A stretch of 20,980 bases of DNA from positions 1 to 20,980 of the forward strand of contig CBDUKB010000029.1 in NCBI GenBank assembly GCA_965367695.1, written 5' to 3'. Each line of letters starts with the position of its first letter. Within the stretch, counting starts at the first letter, position 1. The notes beneath the pieces are model-generated. The model was not told the origin of the DNA. It saw nothing but the letters and a program-made list of their open reading frames with translations, and did no database searches. Shown here one piece after another: positions 15,800 to 20,980 of this stretch. The translations under genes were made by a program, and so were the position numbers. This DNA comes from Putridiphycobacter sp965367695. Its GTDB lineage: Bacteria > Bacteroidota > Bacteroidia > Flavobacteriales_D > Crocinitomicaceae.

Positions 15800-16093
15800 A
15801 TGGATATTACAGACGATTTAATTGACCACATTGCACACCTTGCCCGATTAAATTTCGACGGGGATAAAAAAGCGGCCATTAAAAACGACATGGAAAAAAT
15901 GATCAGCTTTGTTGATCAACTAAATGAAATTGATACGGATGCCGTTGAACCATTAATCTTTATGTCGGAATCCATCAACGTTTTGCGTGAGGATGTTGCG
16001 AAATCAGAAATTACACAAGCCGAAGCATTAAAGAATGCAGCCCACAAAGATTCAGATTATTTTAAAATTGCGAAAGTTTTAGACGTAAAGTAA
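15800..16093 (+). CDS. gatC: Aspartyl/glutamyl-tRNA(Asn/Gln) amidotransferase subunit C
   Basis: A complete 97-residue GatC. The family-typical N-terminal helix (DDLIDHIAHLARLNF, about 5-19), the KMISFVDQLNEIDTDAVEPL segment (about 33-52) and the LREDV motif (62-66) are all present. GatC is the small linker subunit that wraps around GatA and GatB in the GatCAB complex, which amidates Glu-tRNA-Gln or Asp-tRNA-Asn with ammonia from glutamine. GatA and GatB are not in the window, so the subunits are scattered in this genome. The gene is a single transcription unit bounded by its own -7 candidate and a strong terminator. Confidence 0.95.
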   Translation: MDITDDLIDHIAHLARLNFDGDKKAAIKNDMEKMISFVDQLNEIDTDAVEPLIFMSESINVLREDVAKSEITQAEALKNAAHKDSDYFKIAKVLDVK

Positions 16094-16115
16094 AACTTGA
16101 TACACATATAAAAAT

Positions 16116-16146
16116 AAAAAGGGGGAAAATTAATTCCCCCTTTTTT
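16116..16146 (+). terminator. Rho-independent terminator after gatC
   Basis: A perfect stem GGGGGAA (16121-16127) / TTCCCCC (16134-16140) with a six-base loop is followed by TTTTTT and preceded by AAAAA, extending the stem and making it work in both directions. It lies 23 bases after gatC and also downstream of nothing on the minus strand except the UbiA-like gene, which it could also end. Confidence 0.92.
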
Positions 16147-16225
16147 GAACCCAAAATCTATGAATCTATTAATTCACATTTCCTAGAGAAATACCATAAT
16201 CGTGCCAAGTTGATTTTTTGAAATG

Positions 16226-17065
16226 TTAAAAAAGACTAATAGACAAATAAACGGTAATCAATAAAACATCCACCCCTCCCGAAAAGTACAATTCAGTTTT
16301 GGGTTGATGACAGTTCCAAAGCACTATCACACCAAAGACTGCGTGTATTAAAATATTCACTTCTAACACCTTCGCTCCAATAGCCCAACAAAGGTGTCCT
16401 AAAATCCACAAGACCAAAGTCAAATTTCGCGCTTTTTTTAAGCCCAATAATTGCGGTATTGTTTTATGACTTGGATGATCTACTTCCACATCTCTCATGT
16501 CGAAAGGAATGATGATACCTATCATAAATAATAGGGAACCCAATAAAATAACCCAATCATTCCAAATCCAATGCTGATTGCCAAATAAATAATAGGGCAA
16601 GACGCAGGTAGCCAAAACCCAAGTAACGCCTAAGACATATAACTTCACATAAGGAATGTCTCGGATGTTTTTATTAAAAAAAGGAATTTTCCAGACGTAG
16701 AAAAAAGAGAAAATACTGATGATAAGTAAGAGTGGCCAAATTTGGAAAACATATTTACTCCCTTCATAAACAGTTAAGCAAAGCGAGAGAATGGAAAGGG
16801 TGTAAACAATGGGTAAGTTTTTTTCCATCCACAATAACCTACCCCCAGAAATGGTCGCAAAATGAGAAAAATTCATTTTGACCAAACGTTGAAAATTATA
16901 GGTAAATAAGGTGGTGGCAAAAATTAATAATAAAAAATTTCCTTCTAATTCAACATTTAATAAAGTTGCATTGAATGCGGTAAAACAAACTGCGCCTAAT
17001 CCTATCCAGATGTTTGAATAAACTAGAAATTCTTGAACATTATGAAAAATAGATTGGAGCGTAAT
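16226..17065 (-). CDS. UbiA-like prenyltransferase-family membrane protein with a non-ATG start or an N-terminal frameshift
   Basis: The open frame runs from just after an in-frame stop at 17083-17081 and contains no in-frame ATG until 16876, which would cost the first two helices. Read from ATT at 17065 it gives 279 residues. That ATT overlaps the upstream stop as TAATT, exactly where a TAATG coupling would sit. Alternatively an ATG at 17040 (MFKNF) goes out of frame at a TAG after five codons; one added base there would give MFKNF followed by LVYSNIWIG, a natural beginning. The protein has about eight hydrophobic segments. YNFQRL (56-61) replaces the first Asp motif of UbiA enzymes, while FDMRDVEVDHPSHKTIPQLLG (188-208) keeps the second. 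Catalysis is therefore uncertain. Confidence 0.7.
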   Translation of the reverse strand: MTLQSIFHNVQEFLVYSNIWIGLGAVCFTAFNATLLNVELEGNFLLLIFATTLFTYNFQRLVKMNFSHFATISGGRLLWMEKNLPIVYTLSILSLCLTVYEGSKYVFQIWPLLLIISIFSFFYVWKIPFFNKNIRDIPYVKLYVLGVTWVLATCVLPYYLFGNQHWIWNDWVILLGSLLFMIGIIIPFDMRDVEVDHPSHKTIPQLLGLKKARNLTLVLWILGHLCWAIGAKVLEVNILIHAVFGVIVLWNCHQPKTELYFSGGVDVLLITVYLSISLF

Positions 17066-17754
17066 TAATAATTGTTTGTTTTAAAAGTAAAATAAGAAGC
17101 ATAGCCCAAAGCGGCTCCAATTAAACTTCCTTTTAAAGCAGCCAAGGACCTTCTTTGTCTTGCAACACTATTAAATCCCTCGTAATAAAATTGGTCATTT
17201 CTTAAACCCGTTTGCAGGATGTTCTTTTTTCTCACCTTGGTACTTGGTAAGCCAAAACTGATTGGCATGACTAATACCATACCCATGGGTAAAATAGAAG
17301 GAGATCGGCCAAAAAAACCTGATTTTAACCCAGGTGTGACACTAGCAGCCGCTTCCTTTTTAGTTAAATATGTATCCATCAATGAGATGCCTAAAGTAAG
17401 GCCCATGCTCACAAAAATGACAGGCTTAACATTGTATGCATTTCTTGCATCATAACTGCCCAAAGTAAATTTTCGGCTTTCGTCTACCGTTAAAAAATTA
17501 TCAGCATCAGGTTGATGCTCGTACAATACCGTTTCTAAATCATTATTGGTGTAAGAAAAAATTCTGTATTTTTCAATCATCAGTTGAAAGTCCCCTTTTT
17601 TTGAAGGTGAATTAAAAACCAGGTATTCTTCATTGAGTTCAATAAAATCACCCCTAAAGGTTTTTCCATTTAATAAAATAATGGAGTCATTAAATCCCTG
17701 ACCAAATCCTTGAACTGACAAAACAATTAATAGGCAAAAGAGCATTCGATTCAT
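17065..17754 (-). CDS. Secreted hypothetical protein with a C-terminal hydrophobic segment
   Basis: A 229-residue protein starting at the ATG at 17754 with a signal peptide (MNRMLFCLLIVLSVQGFGQ, cleavage probably near 19). A TTG six codons upstream (17772) is part of a -7 promoter element and is rejected as the start. The mature N-terminus (about 20-80) is beta-rich: SIILLNGKTFRGDFIELNEEYLVF resembles the short beta modules of secreted Bacteroidetes proteins that sense or coat surfaces. Later hydrophobic stretches (near 110-130, 155-170 and 210-225) could be membrane or barrel strands. I do not recognise a family. It precedes the UbiA-like gene with a one-base overlap, so the two are probably translated together. 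Confidence 0.75.
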   Translation of the reverse strand: MNRMLFCLLIVLSVQGFGQGFNDSIILLNGKTFRGDFIELNEEYLVFNSPSKKGDFQLMIEKYRIFSYTNNDLETVLYEHQPDADNFLTVDESRKFTLGSYDARNAYNVKPVIFVSMGLTLGISLMDTYLTKKEAAASVTPGLKSGFFGRSPSILPMGMVLVMPISFGLPSTKVRKKNILQTGLRNDQFYYEGFNSVARQRRSLAALKGSLIGAALGYASYFTFKTNNY

Positions 17755-17769
17755 AAAATAAAATTTTAT

Positions 17770-17777
17770 CAAAAATA
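17770..17777 (-). promoter_or_regulatory. Candidate -7 promoter element (TATTTTTG) for the secreted hypothetical and UbiA-like genes
   Basis: The minus strand reads TATTTTTGATAAAA, matching TAnnTTTG, 15 bases before the ATG at 17754. The TTG in it is the apparent upstream start and so argues for the shorter protein. Confidence 0.5.
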
Positions 17778-17849
17778 GTGTATTTTATTGAATTTTTCCC
17801 ATTCCTAAATCGTGCAAATTAAATAGATAATAATTGACCTAAAAATGTT

Positions 17850-17857
17850 TATATTTG
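17850..17857 (+). promoter_or_regulatory. Candidate -7 promoter element (TATATTTG) for gcvP
   Basis: TATATTTGTGCC matches TAnnTTTG and ends 21 bases before the gcvP ATG. The resulting leader is too short for a glycine riboswitch. A TTGAC at 17834 lies 13 bases upstream, shorter than the usual -33 spacing. Confidence 0.55.
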
Positions 17858-17878
17858 TGCCTTTAAAATCAAAAAATT

Positions 17879-20761
17879 ATGAATTTTTCAGATAGACATA
17901 TTGGGTTGACATCCAAAGAGCAAAATGACATGCTGAATAAGATTGGTGTTGAATCGATTAAAGAATTAATTGACAAGACAATTCCGAGTAACATAAGGCT
18001 TAAAAAAGACTTAGACTTGGCGCCAGCAATGACAGAGTTCGAATACTTAGCGCATGCAAATGCTTTGGCGAATAAAAACAAATTATTCAAAACTTATATT
18101 GGAACCGGTTATTATAATACCATTACCCCTTCTGTTATATTGAGGAATATTTTTGAAAATCCAGGTTGGTACACTGCCTATACACCTTATCAAGCAGAAA
18201 TATCACAAGGTAGATTAGAAGCATTACTGAACTTTCAAACCATGGTAATGGACTTAACAAAAATGGAATTAGCCAATGCATCTTTATTAGATGAAGCGAC
18301 TGCAGCTGCTGAAGCCATGTTAATGTTCTATCATGGAAGATCAAGAGACCAAAAGAAAAACAACGTTAATAAATTATTTATCTCTGAAAATATTTTTCCT
18401 CAAACGCTAGATGTAGTGGAAGGAAGAGCAGAAAATTTAGACATTGAAATCGTTATTGGAGATCCTGAAAAATTTAATGCATCAGCTGACTATTTTGCTG
18501 CTTTGGTTCAATATCCTGATAGTTTTGGGGTTGCCAAGGACTTAGGGGAATTTATTGGCAATGCACATGAATTTGACATCAAAGTAGGTGTTGCTGCAGA
18601 CTTATTGTCATTGGCAATTTTAACACCACCAGGTGAGTGGGGTGCAGATGCCGTATTTGGAAATACCCAAAGATTTGGGGTGCCATTAGGATATGGTGGA
18701 CCACATGCTGCATATTTTGCAACCAAAGATGAATTCAAACGTGCCATTCCAGGCAGAATCATTGGAATTTCAATGGATGTTGAAGGCAATCAAGCCTTAA
18801 GAATGGCTTTGCAAACCCGTGAACAACACATTAAAAGGGACAAAGCAACTTCAAATATTTGTACGGCTCAAGCATTATTGGCAATTATGGCTGGTATGTA
18901 TGCAGTTTACCATGGCCCAAAAGGTTTAAAACAAATTGCGGAAACAATTCACTTAAAAGCAACTTATTTAGCGAAAGAATTGGCTTCTTACGGTTTTGAA
19001 TTAAAATCAAAACAATTTTTTGATACCATTACATTCACTGCACCTGCTGGTATTAACACTGAAATTATTGAAAGTGTTGCCTTAGAAAATGAAGTGAACT
19101 TAAATTATATCTCTGAATCAACGTTTAGTATTGCTATTGATGAAACAACTACGAGAGCAGATTTACAAGCATTATTAAATATCTTTTCTGAATTAACAGG
19201 CGGTAAAGAAATTGCTTTAACAAATGATGTTTGGAGCAATGCAAAATCTGACTTGCCAAAAACAATTTTAAGAACAGGTGACATTTTAACCCACCCAGTA
19301 TTCTCTTCTTATCATACAGAAACGAAGATGATGCGTTATATTAAAAAATTAGAAAACAAAGATCTTTCTTTGGTGCACTCTATGATTTCATTAGGTTCTT
19401 GTACCATGAAATTAAATGCAGCATCAGAATTGATTCCTGTGTCATTACCTGGCTTGTCGCAATTACACCCATTTGTGCCTATTGACCAAGCTGCAGGATA
19501 CACTGAAATGTTACAACAATTGAGTGAAGACTTAAGTGAAATCACTGGATTTCCAGGCATGTCATTACAACCAAATTCTGGAGCGCAAGGAGAGTATGCA
19601 GGATTAATGGTTATTAAAGCATACCACATGAACAACGGTGATACGCAAAGAAATATTTGCTTAATCCCAAGTTCTGCACACGGAACGAACCCAGCTTCAG
19701 CTGTGATGGCGGGTATGAAAGTAGTGGTAGTAAAATGTGATGAAAGTGGAAACGTTGACGTAAGTGATTTAAAAGCGAAAGCGGAACAATACAAGAATGA
19801 ACTTTCTGCACTGATGATTACTTATCCATCAACACATGGTGTATACGAATCTTCAATTACTGAAATTACGGCTATCATTCACGCGAATGGTGGACAAGTA
19901 TATATGGATGGTGCCAACATGAATGCACAGGTTGGATTGACTAATCCAGGAAATATTGGTGCAGATGTTTGTCACTTAAACTTGCACAAAACATTTGCGA
20001 TTCCTCACGGTGGTGGTGGACCAGGAATGGGACCAATTGGTGTTGCAAAACACTTAATTCCTTTCTTACCAGGAAGCCCGAACATTGAAGGTGTTGGAGG
20101 AGAAAAAGCAATTAAAGCCATTTCAGGTGCGCCTTATGGAAGTGCATCAATACTGACAATTTCTTACGGATACATTAAAATGTTAGGTGCAAAAGGATTG
20201 AAAGCCTCGACTGAAGCAGCCATCTTAAATGCCAATTATTTAAAAGCTAACTTAGAAGCACATTACCCAGTATTGTATACAGGTGAAGGCGGAACAGTAG
20301 CGCATGAGATGATTTTAGATTGTCGTAACTTTAAAAAAGATACACATATTGAAGTAGGTGATATTGCAAAACGATTGATTGATTATGGATTCCATGCACC
20401 AACCGTATCATTTCCAGTCGCTGGAACGTTAATGATAGAGCCAACAGAAAGTGAAGACAAAGCTGAGCTAGACCGTTTTATTGATGCCATGATTCACATC
20501 AGGGCTGAAATTGCTGCCATTGCAGACGGAAAAGCGGATCAAGAAAATAATGTTTTAGTGAATGCTCCTCATACCGCAGCAATGGTGATGAGCGATACTT
20601 GGGACCTGCCTTATTCAAGAAAAGAAGCAGCCTATCCAATCGATTATTTGAACGATTGGAAATATTGGGTACCAGTAAGAAGAGTTGACAATGCTTATGG
20701 TGACAGAAACTTAATCTGTTCTTGTGCACCTATTGAAGCATATATTGACGCGGAAGTATAA
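17879..20761 (+). CDS. gcvP: Glycine dehydrogenase (aminomethyl-transferring), P-protein of the glycine cleavage system
   Basis: A complete 960-residue fused P-protein, the standard length for one-chain bacterial forms. The N-terminal half begins FSDRHIGLTSKEQNDML (3-19) and includes GTGYYNTITPSVILRNIFENPGWYT and the YQAEISQGRLEAL segment. The C-terminal half contains LGSCTMKLNAASE, SAHGTNPASAVMAGM and the PLP-binding Lys704 in HLNLHKTFAIPHGGGGPGMGP. It decarboxylates glycine on PLP and passes the aminomethyl group to lipoyl-GcvH; GcvT then makes methylene-tetrahydrofolate, which the ThyA/FolA pair in this window consumes. GcvH and GcvT are not here, so the genes are dispersed. It is a single transcription unit with its own -7 candidate and a strong terminator. 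Confidence 0.98.
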   Translation: MNFSDRHIGLTSKEQNDMLNKIGVESIKELIDKTIPSNIRLKKDLDLAPAMTEFEYLAHANALANKNKLFKTYIGTGYYNTITPSVILRNIFENPGWYTAYTPYQAEISQGRLEALLNFQTMVMDLTKMELANASLLDEATAAAEAMLMFYHGRSRDQKKNNVNKLFISENIFPQTLDVVEGRAENLDIEIVIGDPEKFNASADYFAALVQYPDSFGVAKDLGEFIGNAHEFDIKVGVAADLLSLAILTPPGEWGADAVFGNTQRFGVPLGYGGPHAAYFATKDEFKRAIPGRIIGISMDVEGNQALRMALQTREQHIKRDKATSNICTAQALLAIMAGMYAVYHGPKGLKQIAETIHLKATYLAKELASYGFELKSKQFFDTITFTAPAGINTEIIESVALENEVNLNYISESTFSIAIDETTTRADLQALLNIFSELTGGKEIALTNDVWSNAKSDLPKTILRTGDILTHPVFSSYHTETKMMRYIKKLENKDLSLVHSMISLGSCTMKLNAASELIPVSLPGLSQLHPFVPIDQAAGYTEMLQQLSEDLSEITGFPGMSLQPNSGAQGEYAGLMVIKAYHMNNGDTQRNICLIPSSAHGTNPASAVMAGMKVVVVKCDESGNVDVSDLKAKAEQYKNELSALMITYPSTHGVYESSITEITAIIHANGGQVYMDGANMNAQVGLTNPGNIGADVCHLNLHKTFAIPHGGGGPGMGPIGVAKHLIPFLPGSPNIEGVGGEKAIKAISGAPYGSASILTISYGYIKMLGAKGLKASTEAAILNANYLKANLEAHYPVLYTGEGGTVAHEMILDCRNFKKDTHIEVGDIAKRLIDYGFHAPTVSFPVAGTLMIEPTESEDKAELDRFIDAMIHIRAEIAAIADGKADQENNVLVNAPHTAAMVMSDTWDLPYSRKEAAYPIDYLNDWKYWVPVRRVDNAYGDRNLICSCAPIEAYIDAEV

Positions 20762-20784
20762 GCCTAATTAAATTGAAACGAACA

Positions 20785-20818
20785 AAAAACCCCCGACATT
20801 TAATCGTCGGGGGTTTTT
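20785..20818 (+). terminator. Bidirectional rho-independent terminator between gcvP and the arsC-like gene
   Basis: A perfect eight-base stem CCCCCGAC (20790-20797) / GTCGGGGG (20806-20813) with an eight-base loop, flanked by AAAAA on the left and seven T on the right. It lies 24 bases after the gcvP stop and 5 to 6 bases after the stop of the convergent minus-strand gene, so it should end both transcripts. Confidence 0.93.
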
Positions 20819-20823
20819 TTATT

Positions 20824-20980
20824 TTATAGTATGTCCAACACTTTTGTTGGTGGTCGTCCAATCACCACTTTATTGTCGTTGATCACAATAGGTCTTTCAA
20901 TCAGTTTCGGATTGCTTAACATGGCCTGAATCCATTCCTCGTCAGAAAGGTTCTTACCCTTAAAATTGTCCTTAAATATT
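20824..20980 (-). CDS. ArsC-family (arsenate reductase / YffB-Spx-like) protein, C-terminal end only
   Basis: Only the last 51 residues are in the window; the gene continues past base 20980 and includes its catalytic Cys region outside. The visible segment has NPKLIERPIVI followed by IGRPPTKVLDIL, which is the conserved end of the ArsC/glutaredoxin-like family (the Arg in ERP and the GRPP turn). Family members are about 115-120 residues. The activity can be arsenate reduction or an unknown thioredoxin-fold role; without the N-terminal Cys it cannot be decided. The gene is convergent with gcvP and shares its terminator. Confidence 0.85.
   Translation of the reverse strand, partial: IFKDNFKGKNLSDEEWIQAMLSNPKLIERPIVINDNKVVIGRPPTKVLDIL

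Noticed and set aside
17858..17878. Glycine riboswitch upstream of gcvP
   Set aside because: Only about 21 bases separate the -7 element and the ATG, and no riboswitch-like helices are seen.

Overview
The window looks like an ordinary AT-rich chromosomal segment of a Bacteroidota (Bacteroidetes) bacterium, most likely a flavobacterium-like lineage. The evidence is the protein families seen (LETM1/TerB-type protein, DUF3109, short MiaE, FucP-type sugar carrier, Bacteroidetes-style topB), the near absence of Shine-Dalgarno sequences, and repeated matches to the Bacteroidetes -7 promoter element TAnnTTTG just upstream of genes. I see no rRNA, tRNA, CRISPR, prophage or insertion sequence.

Layout. 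1-3317 (minus): probable operon of a HerA/DUF853 ATPase, a methionine/glutamine-type aminotransferase and an omega-amidase-like nitrilase (cut by the window edge); the last two overlap by 4 bp and form a plausible transaminase/omega-amidase salvage pair. 3488-5212 (plus): FucP-like sugar carrier with an extra two-helix insertion. 5234-5821 and 5906-6487 (minus): a DUF3109 Cys-cluster protein and the tRNA hydroxylase MiaE. 6534-8619 (minus): three-gene operon with 4-bp overlaps (secreted propeller-like protein, HAD phosphatase, pentapeptide-repeat protein). 8782-10062 (plus): TerB plus LETM1-like protein. 10065-12209 (minus): thyA, folA and a membrane-anchored methyltransferase. 12210-12610: non-coding, with a thyA promoter candidate and a cluster of degenerate palindromic repeats. 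12611-15694 (minus): trpS then topB. 15800-16093 (plus): gatC with a strong terminator. 16226-17754 (minus): a secreted hypothetical and a UbiA-like membrane protein that has no usable ATG. 17879-20761 (plus): gcvP with a bidirectional terminator. 20824-20980 (minus): end of an ArsC-family gene.

Functionally this is housekeeping: one-carbon/thymidylate metabolism (ThyA turns methylene-THF into DHF, FolA regenerates THF, GcvP feeds the glycine cleavage route that supplies methylene-THF), translation (TrpS, GatC, MiaE) and DNA topology (TopB). No clear new multi-gene system is visible. The most unusual points are the missing start (ATT start or one-base frameshift) of the UbiA-like gene, the expanded sugar carrier, the fusion of a methyltransferase domain to a two-helix membrane segment in the folate operon, the intergenic palindromic repeat cluster, and -7 promoter elements that imitate TTG start codons.
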